Below are positions 1-11,549 of a stretch of 64,000 nucleotides of DNA, in pieces. The stretch lies in the NCBI GenBank assembly GCA_002914805.1, contig JXTB01000516.1:27379-91378 (forward strand), read 5' to 3'. This DNA is from Parasponia andersonii. Its lineage: Eukaryota; Streptophyta; Magnoliopsida; Rosales; Cannabaceae. A program made the position numbers and the translations under genes. The number at the start of each line of letters is the position of its first letter. The first letter of the stretch is position 1. The notes under the pieces are model-generated. The model saw nothing but the letters and a program-made list of their open reading frames with translations, was not told where the DNA came from and ran no database searches.

Positions 1-379
1 GCCTCTTGGTAATGCTAGAAGTTTGAGATCATAGTCTTTGGACTATTTGGATTTTTGTGTTAGCATTGAACCATGATTACTGCTTTCAAATTGTCTGTAA
101 ACTTATGCATGCCTTCCTGTTATTGGATATCTGTGGTGGATGATGATGATGATGATTGGTTTTAAAATTAATTTCATGTTTTTAGGTGATCATTCAATCT
201 AGGTTTAGTGGTGTATACGAACTGTGGGAGTGGTTCACGGGATGGAATTCCAAATGTTTTTATTTAAATGGACTGATTTTATAAAAACTAAAACTTTTGA
301 CACTTTTCAAATAAATTAAGGAATTTCCCACCAAGTGAAATTCTCCTTTTGCCACTAGCCCGGGTTTTGGGTCGTGACA
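1..379 (+). mobile_element. 3' end of a long plant LTR (fossil)
   Basis: Positions 211-379 match the reverse complement of 55549-55716 over their whole length and end in the same GTGACA-type terminus. This is the 3' edge of a long LTR family that also occurs at 34105-37319, 41195-43666 and 55549-57151. The copy runs off the left edge of the window, so it cannot be told whether it is a solo LTR or the 3' LTR of an element. It ends inside a dirigent coding sequence. Family identity beyond 'long-LTR retrotransposon' is not resolved. Confidence 0.8.
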
Positions 380-457
380 AGAAAGACTCCTCCTTTAAAC
401 ACCACTTCTGGGGTTGCTATTATGCAAGAGCACGACGTCTATGTTTTGCATTATTAA
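380..457 (+). pseudogene. Dirigent protein, C-terminal fragment (copy 1)
   Basis: The frame encodes about 25 residues ending HDVYVLHY and a TAA stop. They align with the end of the second dirigent fragment at 11550-11831 (TPPLNTTSG, then QEHDVYVL). Dirigent proteins are secreted beta-barrel proteins that steer stereoselective phenoxy-radical coupling in lignan and lignin chemistry. The upstream part of this gene is outside the window, beyond the LTR that ends at 379. An AATAAA-like signal follows in the AT-rich 3' flank near 508. The copy is interrupted and unlikely to be functional. The identification depends on the longer second copy, since this piece alone is too short. Confidence 0.7.
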
Positions 458-1050
458 TTAATGGTCGATCATGATCCTGATCAGTTGGTTTAATTTGACG
501 TTAATAATAAAACATGCATGATTGTTCATTTGTTTGTATTTTCACTATAATCTTCGTTTGTGAGTCTGTGATCAGGGTCTTGGTACAGACTACAGACAAG
601 GAGTGTTTAATTTTAGATGATTGATATAATAAAATGGAGATTAATTTGGATTTGATGAAATATATTTCTAAGAATTATCAGATTTATTTTGGCACTCCAA
701 TATAAATCGTGCGCGTGTTTTTGTCTACCAGAGGAGTGAATTTCGAGATTTATTATTTGTGATTTATCTTTTTATTTGTAGTAAAGATGTTTATAAATTT
801 GTATCAGCGACTTATTTTCATAGGCTTTTAGCCAAATAAAAGTAATCCCAATTTATTTTCTCTTCAGTCACATCAGACAGAAATTAAATGAAAAATTGAT
901 GAATATATGGTTCATTAATTATTACTCATAATTAATTATATTTCTTTATGAAGAACATGTATCGTGCGTGCAGATTATTTTCCTCGCAAATATTTACACA
1001 TTCTTATTATTAATTTGAATCTTTAATGTTATTTTAATCTCTATTTTTCT
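380..1050 (+). repeat. Duplicated dirigent 3' end and flank, copy 1
   Basis: This stretch is collinear with 11756-12450: first the dirigent C-terminus, then a 3' flank sharing long blocks around AATAAAACATGCATGA, AGGAGTGTTTAATTTTAG and ATCAGCGACTTATTT-like words. The homology fades near 1050 and 12450. The pair looks like an old tandem gene duplication, as is common for dirigent clusters, later separated by about 10 kb of transposon insertions. Confidence 0.8.
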
Positions 1051-1205
1051 TCTTTTATGGTCTTGATTTCCTTCCTTTATAGATTAATTAGAAAATGAAA
1101 TTTACACGTCATGAGATTAATTTGAAATTTTCAGAAATTTAACGATATAATGTACCTAACCAATTTTTAACAGATTATTAATAACCAGCTCTAACATCTA
1201 CGTAA

Positions 1206-1705
1206 CTCGGTGGCGAAGGGAGGAGGGAGCGAGAGGGGGCAATTGCTCCTCCTTAAATTTCTAACATTTTAAATTTCATCTGTAAATTTTAAGAAAATTC
1301 AAAATATTCCCCCACTAAAAATTAAAATTTCAATTAATGATCCCGGTTACTGCCTCTCAACTTTTAAACTTTTAAGATTCACACGCAAATATTTAGAAAA
1401 ATTCAACTTAAGGCCCCTCTTGATAATTAAAACTTCAATTATATCCTTATTATTTTATTGAAAAAAATCTAATTAAATATGAAATAACTGCAATTATTTT
1501 CACGTAGGAGTAAGAAAAAAAACTGCTCCGTTTCTAAAACTCATACATATTTTTTTTACATAAATTAAATTTAAGAACTCAATTGGTTCATTTAGAGAGG
1601 AAAAGTATATGAAGGAAAAAATTAGGGAAAAAAAGAGTTAAAAAAAAAAACAAATTGGCTTACTATGTATGCCCCCACTCAAAAAAAGTTTTGGCTCAGC
1701 CACTG
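1206..1705. mobile_element. Non-autonomous DNA transposon (GGTGGC-type TIR)
   Basis: The left end reads GGTGGCGAAGGGAGG and then GGGGGCA. The reverse complement of the right end reads CAGTGGCTGAGCCA and then GTGGGGGCA. ACGTAA occurs on both flanks (1200-1205 and 1706-1711). This end structure resembles a widespread plant MITE class beginning AGTGGCGGAGCC. The interior is A/T-rich with no coding capacity. The superfamily is uncertain (hAT or Mutator-like). Confidence 0.55.
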
Positions 1706-1789
1706 ACGTAATTGTTATAACAAGTCAATTAACATACACAACTGATTTTGAAATTCGACTGACTGATTATCTTCAATACGCCCCCTCTA

Positions 1790-1990
1790 AACGGTACCAC
1801 CAGTGTGATCGTGTCTCTTGGAAACAGGCTCTATAAAAATATCAGCAAGTTGATATTCAGTAGGGACATATCAAACATCTAACTCCTTGACTGCGAGCTT
1901 TTCACGAATGAAATGAACATCCAATTCGATGCGTGCATCGTACGAGCGTGAAAAATTGGATTCGAGGCTAGAGCACCAGCTCTCGAATTG
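1790..1990 (-). mobile_element. Ty1/copia RNase H fragment (fossil)
   Basis: Read on the minus strand, the segment gives words typical of the end of copia RNase H: NPIFHAR, then ELDVHFIREKLAVKELDV, then TEYQLADIF. It is a short broken scrap with several breaks. No LTR or other domain of the same element is recognised next to it. Confidence 0.7.
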
Positions 1991-3411
1991 CCATGCAGAT
2001 AACATCAGTGCAGGTCGGCATGCATAGGGCTGTCCGACCAACCTATAGTCTCTTCGTCAATTGAGTTTAGGGTGAGTAGCTATTCTTGTATATTCCAAAT
2101 TGATATGCGAAGGTCAGATTGTCGCCTCGTCATGGATCATCTTTCACATGATCAGATATTCTTATTTTGATCACACATGATGCTATACCTACAAGCCAAT
2201 TTTTTGCATTTTTGTTCCTTGCAAATTGGCAATAAACTTCACCAAATATTGTTGAGAAATTAGGCTAAATAAATATTGCTTTATAAACTGTACTATTGTT
2301 ATACGGAGTTGACAAAGATAATTAATGATAAGAGATTTTCTTTAAGATACGTTACACATATTATACTACCATATATGGTTGACTTTTTTTTGGGGGGGGG
2401 GGGTGTGTGGGGAGAAAGTACATTATCTTACATAGTAAAACTGATATATAGAGAAAGTACATTATCTTACATAGTAAAACTGATATATATTGTTGACTTT
2501 GTTATACAATGTTGTTTACTTTATATGATCCTTGTCAACCATTATCACTTGAAGTCAAGAATTTTGAGTGTCAATTTGTTGCAATTTTTTACTCTAAAGT
2601 CATTATAAAATACCTGCATCCGGCCCCTAAACTGACAATGAAGTAGACAGGTTCTTTATTAATAACTTCGATCCAAAACGTGTCAAGGAGTAAAAATCAT
2701 TTTTCCTACTAGTTGGAGAATAAAATAAAATAAAAAGATTACGTACTTTACACGCGTATATATACACTGATAAATACTACATGTCTAATTAATTTTAATC
2801 ACTCATAATTTATAAAATAAGATTTTACTATACATATAAGGGGCCAAAAAAATATACTACAATATTGTGTATATATTTTGTGTCAATATTTCACATATAC
2901 ATATTCACGATAAACTACCTAGAATTACAAATTAAAATACCCCATTAGATTCATAAGCTTTTCTCCTAGCTAGCGACCAATACCATGGCCAAAATACTAT
3001 CCTAACCTTGATGACCATAATCTCACTAATTACCATTTTGTCCCTCTTGAATCTCTCCATTCCTGCATACAATGATGGGTACCATGAGAACTTATGATGC
3101 AGGGGAGCTTGATGTCGCTGCCTCTGTTGCTAGCATTGTCGTTTCTTCTCGTTTTAGTCTTTGTCATTAGTCCAGAATAACTGTAGCATCGTTTTAATTT
3201 TTTGTCTTTATGTTTATTTTGTTTAAACCATTTTGCTCTTTTGTCGCCAAGTGAATATATTCCAGTATATAGGCTGGAGCGGTGATGAGAGAAAAGTAGA
3301 GTTGACTTTCCCATTACTATGGTTTTGATCTAAGAATAACAGTTTCAGAGCAGCTAGCTCTTTTTACATACTTGAGTACTTTCTTTTACCGGCTCGCTGC
3401 ATTAAGTGGTA
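1991..3411. other. Intergenic AT-rich DNA, possibly holding a degraded 5' LTR
   Basis: No gene is supported here. A 39-bp tandem pair and a poly-G run lie near 2390-2490. The sequence just before 3411 ends in CA and is followed five bases later by a primer-binding site, so the 5' LTR of the gypsy element should lie in the right part of this stretch. Its start cannot be fixed because the matching 3' LTR is missing. Confidence 0.4.
2412..2489. repeat. 39-bp tandem duplication
   Basis: Two directly adjacent, nearly identical 39-base units each begin GAGAAAGTACATTATC and end in ATATATA. They follow a run of about a dozen G residues. The near identity suggests a recent slippage or duplication event. 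No function is suggested. Confidence 0.85.
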
Positions 3412-5453
3412 TCAGAGACGAAGGTGAACCTTCAAGTTCAATGACCACCTCTAATGAAGCTGGGCACCGTTCCGATGTCGACGAACATGGGACGAAGGCC
3501 CTTTGGGCGGCCATTGATAGGATGGAGTAGCGATTCGATACCTACACCCGTGACAGCCAACAACGATTTGACGAATTTACACAAAAGATGCGACTGGTCA
3601 GCATTGGTGGAATAACGAGCGGGTAGAACGTCGACCTTGAGAGTAAATGGCGAACTATTTTTACTGGAACCGACAACCAGACAAGGACAAGTTTGGACGA
3701 TATGGTAGACATCATTTTGAGCATGACCGACGCGGTAATCGCAGAACTCTAGGGGTCGACTCGGATGATGACTTTGAGGCCTGGGTCACAAACACTCCAA
3801 GGTATGGTCAGATTCAAAATCTCACATCTAATTCCTATGATTATAAGCTTAAGACGGATATACCTACTTTTGATGGGACTTGTGGAATTGAAGAGTTCCT
3901 TGACTGGATTCGTACAGCTTTAAGTCTCTTTGAATACACAGATGTACCCGAAGATAGGTAAAAATGATCGTGTACAAATTTAAAGGAGGTGTAACCCCTG
4001 CAAAGTAAAAAGCAGAACAAATTGTGCGTTAGCATAATCAATTGATCTAGAAGATTCCGAAGGTATATATGGGAATTGTCCTGCCCACACAAATTGGTTA
4101 GGAGTTAGAACTGTTCCCTTGATGAACCCAAAACAGGACGAAACTAGTCAATGTTGCTTATATCTGCCGCTCAAGGTGGGATCACGTATGCCTCAGCGTG
4201 ACTCTCGTGACAAGTGATGCCCGTGATAAGTGGTATCAGAGCCTAAGCGCCAGATGTAGCGAGACATTATCGTGTTCCATGGGATAGAGATCACCAATAT
4301 ACAATCAAACCTCATTGAGGCCATAACGAATTATAAGGCAGTGGTGAGACTGCGTCTATGCCGAGCGCCAGCATTGGTGCATGTTCACAATATGATTACA
4401 TGAACCGATTGAATAGGTGGGCAAGGTAGAGCATTTCGGCGTAATGGTTTCATGCACGAGACTGTGCATATTTTCAGTGGGAAAGGGTTTGTAATCCCCT
4501 ACAAAGTAATAGGCAGAACAAATTGCGCGTTGACATGATCGACTGGTCCAGAAGACTCCGAAGGTGTGTGGGAATTGTCCCCACCTACACAAAATAGTTG
4601 GGAGCTAGAGTTGTTCCCTTGATGAGCCTAAGGCAGGGCAAAACTAGTCGATGTTGCTTATACTATAAGAAAGAAGACCTTCTTCGACACATTTTTGCGT
4701 CGGTGAGAGTCTTGAAATGCGTTGGCAAAAGTGATTTGACCTTTTACCGATGTATTTTATTGTCGGTAATCGTCATCGGCAAAAGATCGTCGCTAAAAAT
4801 CACTTTCCGACGAAAATTAAAAGTCGTCGGCAAAAATCATATTCACCGACATGTGTTTAACTTTTTCCGACGCTTTATTATTGTCGGTGAAAGTTTTCCG
4901 TTGGCGAAATAATCCCAGAAATTTGACTTTAATTAACCAATCATCGACGAAAAATATCCGTCGGCGAAAGTCTATATAAAAAGATTAAAATAAATTAAAA
5001 ATACATTTGCCGATGAAGTAACGCGTCGGCAAAAGTATTTTCTAAATTAAAAAAAATGAATAAAAATACATTTGCCGATATATAAACGCATCGGCAAAAG
5101 TATTTTTCAAAATTTGGAAAAAAATCAAAATACATTTTCTGACGACAAAATGCGTCGATGAAGGTATTTCAAGAATTTTGAAAAAAATTTTACCGATGTA
5201 TTTTTACGTCGGCAAAATTTTTAATTATTGAAAAAATTAATTATTTAACTAATTATTAATTAATAATTAAATAAATAGATAATTTCTTTAATTAATATAA
5301 AAAAATCAAATGAGATAAATTAATAATATAAATTTTATTAAATAAAAAAAATGTATAAACTGCTTCTAAAATTACAACATAGGGAAAAACAAATGTCTAC
5401 ATTATCTATGTTGGAAGAGGTAACATCTCGATGCCGAGTTTTACAATTAAGGT

Positions 5454-6010
5454 TTGAAGCATCCGGTTTCATTCGTTGAGTTGCCGCTGAGTCTCCTCGA
5501 GCCAGCATTGGTTCTTCGCTTCCTTCTCGGCCATCTGCCGTTGAGTCTCATCGATCCATCGTGTGTGCTCTGCATCCTTCTCAGCCAGTTGTTGCTTCAA
5601 GGTGGCGATGGTCTCAGCGACTTGTCTCTGCTGGCAGTCCTCGGTCCTCTTACACTCTTCAGCCGAGGAAGCACTCTCAACCCTTTCTGCCACCTAGATC
5701 TAGTCTCTAGAGCCTGGGACATGATCTGAAACTTATCGACCTGTTCTGGCCCCACCACAGATTCAACAGACGAGGCAGCATCCCCAAACTCAGACAAAGC
5801 ACGAGCCTGAGTTTGAGTGAGCACCTCTACCCTAAACGTAACCATCACTGCCTATAAAATAAAATAAAAATTAAAGTAATTTATATATTTAATACATAAA
5901 CTAAATATTTTAAACAAATAGAACAAATTCTTACATATTTCTCCTGTGTGTACTCGTTCCGCCAACCAGTCGACTTGAGATGATGACTCTCAAAGTAGTC
6001 TATAGGGCTC
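5454..6010 (-). pseudogene. CACTA-encoded accessory protein remnant (coiled coil)
   Basis: On the minus strand a piece encoding YFESHHLKSTGWRNEYTQEKY (about 5935-6005) ends at a GTAAG donor. After a short intron with a TATAG acceptor near 5855, the frame continues with TQTQARALSEFGDAASSVES (to about 5690). A second open stretch at 5469-5693 holds two 18-residue units, EKDAEHTRWIDETQRQMA and EKEAKNQCWLEETQRQLN, which would form a coiled coil. This layout fits the plant 'transposase 24'/TNP1-like proteins of En/Spm elements, which bind subterminal repeats. The two last stretches are in different frames, so the gene is broken or an extra intron is present. Assignment is by pattern only. Confidence 0.5.
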
Positions 6011-7830
6011 ATCAGCACTTGTTACTAAGTGTGTGCATATATGTGCATACACGGCATTAGCAACCAAGTGTGTGCACATTATTATGACAAAATCACTACA
6101 TTGAAAAAAAGAAGAAGAGAAAACAAAGAAAAAAGATTTATAGATCAGTGACATATTCTAATAGTCATAAATAATAAATCATAACCTAACTAGTCAAAAA
6201 ATTAACGAAACCAATTTAATATAATAGCTACTCAAAATATCAATTCCCTAGATATATTGATACAAGGTGTTTGATGATATGTCGACATAGACAACAATCA
6301 ATAGCTAAATTTTTTCCTAGAAAAAAAAAAATAGCTAAATCTTTCCATGCGTGGAGCTCGCCAGGTAACTAGAGAACAAACAAACTTTCTAGTTTTATAA
6401 TGAAAATAATTATACACACCAAGAATAATTTTGGAGTTTCATATTTCATGCATCTCTTGGTATAAGCAATAGTTTTCCTTTTTTCTTTTTTTTTTCCCGA
6501 AAAATTATGAATTCCCAATTACATAAAAATGAATGAATCATGAGATTTGTAATTGTATCTTTAGGATTAAGAATTGAAAATTCCAACTTTTAAGGAAAAA
6601 AAAAAGAAAAATTAATAACAAAAGAAAAATTGTTGTCCTAAATACCAGCAGCTATTGTCATAGTTTTTTTTTCTCTTTATTTTAATTATGATCAAGTCAA
6701 TACTCGATTGATCTTGCGCACCATATGTATGGAATCATATTATAAGATGATAAGCATTTACTTTGATCCTGCTCTTCGGAAGAAATATAAGCATTATTTT
6801 CTCCAACTTTCATAAAGTACTTTAGGTGGCAAAATTCTATTTTTAGGATTAATTCAAAGCCATTCAAGCTAAGATTTCAAGAACCCATCATAATCGAATT
6901 ATCCACTTTTTGATTATATCCATAACATCCTAATCAGTGAACCTAAAAGCAATCAAAAATTATTACATAAATTTAACGATTAAGTCCCAAACTTTTGGCC
7001 AATTTCTGATTATAGAAAACAGTCTCTAAATTTAGCAAATACTTTAAGAGTATTTGAACAAAATTCAACCTTCAGAGTTATATAAAACTCTCACACTAAT
7101 TAAATTTAAATCAGATTTCATAATTAATTACATATATTAACGATTAAGTCCCAAACTTTTGGCCAATTTCTGATTCAAATCCAAAAATTCCTTACCTTAA
7201 TTTTGAACCAAAATAGGTCAACGGATCTAATTCATAACTACCTAGATCTTAATCCCCAAGCCAAATCCAAACCTTTTCAATCCAAATAATCTATCAAAAC
7301 CAAAATATATAAATTTTCTATAATAACAATTAATTTAACAATTAAACGAACAATTTAGAACAAAATCAAACCACATCCAACAAAATTCGACAAAAACAAC
7401 CAGTCAAATCACAAAATTCTAAGCGCATCAGATCAAACAGAGAAAAAAACCATCAAACACAATATTGAGTCACAAACAAAAAAATGAAAAGAAAAAAAAG
7501 AAGAATTGAATTTATTATTCGGGATCAAATAAATTAGGAGAAACTGTAAAGCTCCGATGGGTTTTTTCGGCAAAAACTAAGAAGGAGATTTGGGATCTTC
7601 ACCGGAGAAAGAGAGAGAGAGAGAGAGACAAAGAGGGAGGAAATGAAAATGAAAGGTTGGGAGAATATCACTTAGAAATTCTTACTGAGAGATTTTTTTA
7701 AGAGAGAGTTTAAAAGGATTTTTAAGAGAAAGAGGAAGCGGCTGAGAATGAAACGAAAGAGAGAAAGAGAGAGAAAGCGACTGAGAATGAAGTGAGAAAA
7801 GTATGATTTAGGGTAAGTTAATAAGATAAC
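6011..7830. other. AT-rich interior of the CACTA element
   Basis: No coding sequence was recognised. The phrase GATTAAGTCCCAAACTTTTG followed by GCCAATTTCTGATT occurs twice (near 6980 and 7142), a short internal direct repeat. A GA-rich stretch lies near 7605-7770, just inside the right subterminal repeats. Confidence 0.6.
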
Positions 7831-10800
7831 ATTTACCGACGGGTCAATATTTTTCGTCGGTGAATGTTTTTTAAAAAATATGACTATATAAAAACGACCG
7901 TGTTTTAACGTTAAAGGAAGATTTTCACCGACGGACAACACAAACCCGTCGGTTAATATATTTTTATAAAATGACAACACAAACTCAAGTTTTTTTCACA
8001 TACTTTTTACCGACGAAAAGTTCAATATACCGACGAGTAGTCCGTCGGTATAAAAGTCCGAAAAGTTGATTTTTAGACCATCATTTGCCGACAGGATTCG
8101 GTTAAACCGTCACTAAATATCACTTTTTCCAATAAGCTAACTTTAGTCCGTCGGAAAAAATTGATTTTTTTGTAATATATGTGAATTTTGGGTGATTAGG
8201 CTAGCCCGGACTCCTCACCAGATGCCACGCTGGGTGGGATCACTTATGCCTCGATGTGACTCCCGTGACAAGTGATGTCCGTGACAGGAGGGGCAATAGC
8301 CTCGTGGGATTAACTAACTAAAAGTAGATACCGAGAGGGACGGCCTACTATACGCACCTGGTATAGGCTGAGGAACTTGATGAAGCAGAGGTTTCTACGA
8401 GAGGACTATGAGCATATCTTTTATAAACAATTTCAGGCTTGTAACCAACGATTCCAGACTATTAAAGGGTATATCGATGAGTTTAATTGCCTCAGTGCCA
8501 GGATCAACTTGCAAGAGCCCGAAGTCCACACCATCTCCTGTTATATTTTTGGATTAAAAGACTCCATTCAAGATCGTCTAGAGGTCAAAGCTACTCAGAA
8601 CCTAGGCGAGATAATTTCACAAGCACAACGAATTGAGAGTCAGTTAACCATAACTTACTCAAGGGCTCCCTTCAACCAAAGAAATTCTACATCCACCAAC
8701 TAGACAGTTTTCCCGAACTCTCCGAATTCCCCACACCCCATCCGAACACAAACCAGCCCACCTCGACCTTCCTACAAGAGCAAACCAAAAATTTCCACTT
8801 CAAACCTCACTCATCTGCCACCAAACACTACCCAATTCCCTCCAAACCCATATGCAAAACCTCTCCATATTCGTTGCTACAAATGCAATCAGACAGGGCA
8901 TAAATCTAATGAATGCCACATGAGGCGATTTGTCAATATGGTTGAGGAAATCCCTAACGAACACCTTTCTGATCAGGTATAAGCGAACCAACCTGAAGTA
9001 GAACTGGTTGAATGTGATGCTGGCAAACCTGGTATCTGCATTGTCTAGAAACTTTTACTATCGCCTCGACAAACTGGCCCGAATAAAAAACATAGGCTTT
9101 TTCGGACTCGTTGAACAATCAGTGGGAAGGTCTGTGAAGTAATCATCGACAGCAGAAGCAGCGAGAATGTGATTTCTAAGGCTCTGGTTCGCGCCCTTGG
9201 ATTGCCTACTGAGAGGCATCCGAAACCATACAAAGTCGGCTAGATCAAAAAAGGGACTGAAGCTCATGTAATTGAGTGTTGCCGAGTCATTTTCTCTATT
9301 GGAAAAAGCTATAAAAATGAGGTACCTTGTGATGTCTTTGATATGGACGCTTGCCACTTGTTACTTGGCCGACCTTGGCAATACAACGGGGATGCTATCC
9401 ACCGTGGCAGGGAGAATACTTATGAATTCCTTTAAGGTTCACGAACCATTAAACTCCTTCCCATGGCATCAGAACAGCCAGGTCGTTTGCAAAGCTCTGA
9501 TACGCAACTGTTCACTGTTAGTGATCCCGAGTTTCAGCAACACCTAAAGGAATGTCAAACAATTATTATCCTCATGCTCAAGGAAACCAGTTCGATGAGT
9601 AAAGAGTTTCCTCCTCCTATTCTTAAACTCCTGGAAGAATTTACTGAGATAACCCCTGCTGAATTACCTGCCAATTTACCTCCTATGAGAGACATTCAAC
9701 ACCAAATTGATCTCGTGCCAGGTGTTACCCTTCCTAATCTTGCTCATTACCGAATGGGGCCTAAGGAATACAGTATCTTACAAGGACAAGTTGATGACCT
9801 ACTTCAGAAAAGATTAATCCACCCTAGCCTGAGTCCGCGTGTCATTCCTGCCCTTCTAACCCGAAAAAAGGATGGCAACTGACAGATGTGTATTGACAGT
9901 AGAGCCATCAACAAAATAACGATTAAATATCGTTCCCAATATCCCGCTTAGATGACATGCTTGATAGACGTACGGGTTCTCGAGTCTTCTCCAAATTAGA
10001 TTTGAGAAGCACCTATCATCAAATTTTGATTAAACACGGGCATGAATGAAAAACATCTTTCAAAACACAAGAAGGGCTTTACGAATGACTTGTCATGCCT
10101 TTTGGTGTTAGCAATGCGCCCAGCACGTTCATGCGCCTTATGAACCAAGTATTGAATTCGCGCATTGGCCGATATGTTGTTGTCTATTTTGACGACATAC
10201 TTATTTACAGTAAGGATGAAGCAGAGCATCTAGACTATTTGCGGGACGTATTGGCGGCCCTTCGAACTCATAAACTCTATTTGAATCCGAACAAATGTGA
10301 TTTTATGATTGACCACCTATTGTTTTTGGGATTTATTGTTAGCTCCCAGGGCGTCCAAGTTGATGATGCCAAGGTCCAAGCTATCAACGAATGGCTAACA
10401 CCAACAAATATACATGAGGTTCGCAGTTTCCACGGACTTGCAACCTTTTATAGGCGGCTCATTCGCTGATTTAGTAGCATTACGGCACCACTTACAAACT
10501 GTTTGAAAGCTGGTCGTTTTAATTGAGGTCATGAACAAGAAGTGAGCTTTCGTATCATCAAAGACAAACTGATTTCCGCTCCTGTACTAGCTTTCCCTAA
10601 TTTTAGTAAGGTCTTTGAAGTCGAAAGTGATGCATCCATGCTTGGGATTGGAGCCGTTCTCATGCAAGAGAGTCGTCCCGTCGCCTTTTTCAGCGAAAAA
10701 CTTAGTGAGGCTCACCAAAAATGGTCTACCTATGAGCAAGAGTTGTATGCAGTGGTACACGCGTTGCAATATTGGGAGCACTATCTCTTACAAAACGAAT

Positions 10801-11549
10801 TCGTTTTGCATAGTGACCATCATGCTTTGAAGTTCCTGAACTCCCAAAAGACCATTAACCGAATGCATGCTCGTTGGGTCCTTTACTTGCAATGCTTCAC
10901 TTTTTTCTTTAAACACAGGGCTGGACAACAAAATCGAGTAGCCGATGCTCTTATTCGACGTGGGTCTCTCCTTACTGTTCTGCACTCTAAAATGCTGGGA
11001 TTCGACACAATCAAAGACCTCTACCGTGATGACACTGATTTCAAAGATATTTGGAATCAGTGTACTCCTACTGGTGCATATTCAGCAAGGCTATCTCTTT
11101 AAGGGAGTACAACTATGTCTACCTCAAACATCCCTTCCAGAGCACCTTATGCGTTTACTTCATGATAGTGGGTTTTCAGCTCACTTTGGACGAGAAAAAC
11201 CATCGCTTCCCACGAAGCTCGATTCTATTGGCCCCATCTACGGCGTGACACTGCCAAGTATGTGGAACGCTGTCCCATTTGCCAGGCTGCCAAAGGTTCT
11301 ACTCAAAACACTGGCTTGTACTCTCCCTTACCTATCCCTGAGAACATTTGGGAGGACATTTCTATGGACTTTGTTCTCGGACTACCCAGGACGGTTCGTC
11401 ATGTTGACTCCATTTTTGTGGTTGTTGATCGATTCTCAAAAATGGAACATTTCATTCCTTGCAAGCGCACAGCAGATGCTAGTAAGGTTGCCAACCTATT
11501 CTTCCGTGAAATTGTCCGCCTTCATGGTATTCCGTGGACCATCACTTCT

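Larger units (their letters stand above)
4661..8177 (-). mobile_element. CACTA (En/Spm-like) DNA transposon inserted in the TRIM
   Basis: The ends read TACTATAAGAAAG on the left and, as reverse complement, TATTACAAAAAA on the right. These are decayed forms of a CACTACAAAAA terminus. Many subterminal copies of CCGACG, CGTCGG and GTCGGCAAAA lie within several hundred bases of both ends (about 4690-5215 and 7835-8155), as expected of transposase-binding repeats in this superfamily. TAT is present at both junctions (4659-4661 and 8178-8180). The uninterrupted TRIM LTR1 supplies the empty site, which reads straight through GTTGCTTATATCTG. A minus-strand remnant of an element gene lies inside at about 5454-6010. 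No DDE transposase domain was recognised, so the copy looks non-autonomous. Confidence 0.85.
3990..8286 (+). mobile_element. TRIM (miniature LTR retrotransposon), fossil, nested in gypsy gag
   Basis: Two direct repeats of about 240-280 bp bound the element: LTR1 at 3990-4228, and LTR2 at 4490-4660 continued at 8178-8286. Both begin TGTAA; they end CCGTGATA and CCGTGACA. A primer-binding site, TGGTATCAGAGC, starts at 4231 and a purine-rich GGGAAAGGG lies just before LTR2. The internal region is only about 260 bp and non-coding, which is typical of TRIMs. A perfect 5-bp target duplication, GGAGG, flanks it (3985-3989 and 8287-8291). Without the CACTA insert the element is about 780 bp. The LTRs agree at roughly four of five bases by eye, so the insertion is old. 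Confidence 0.88.
3412..11549 (+). mobile_element. Ty3/gypsy retrotransposon (fossil, truncated)
   Basis: The internal region starts with a tRNA-iMet-type primer-binding site, TGGTATCAGAG, at 3417. The parts follow in Ty3/gypsy order: gag (about 3647-3985, continuing about 8292-8750), a CCHC zinc knuckle (CYKCNQTGHKSNEC, near 8875-8920), aspartic protease (about 9110-9440), reverse transcriptase (about 9620-10470), RNase H (about 10540-10960) and integrase (about 11100-11549). The copy is broken at many points and lacks the end of integrase and any visible 3' LTR. Its gag is split by a TRIM that itself carries a CACTA element. The order RT-RNase H-integrase places it in Ty3/gypsy; the lineage is not certain because the region that could hold a chromodomain is gone. 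It is old, judging from the number of breaks and the nested insertions. Confidence 0.9.

Noticed and set aside
3030-3314. 94-residue minus-strand open frame before the gypsy primer site
   Set aside because: It lies where the degraded LTR is expected and shows no protein family pattern.
7605-7775. GA-rich stretch considered as a GAGA-type regulatory site
   Set aside because: It lies inside the CACTA element just inward of the subterminal repeats and is simple-sequence DNA.
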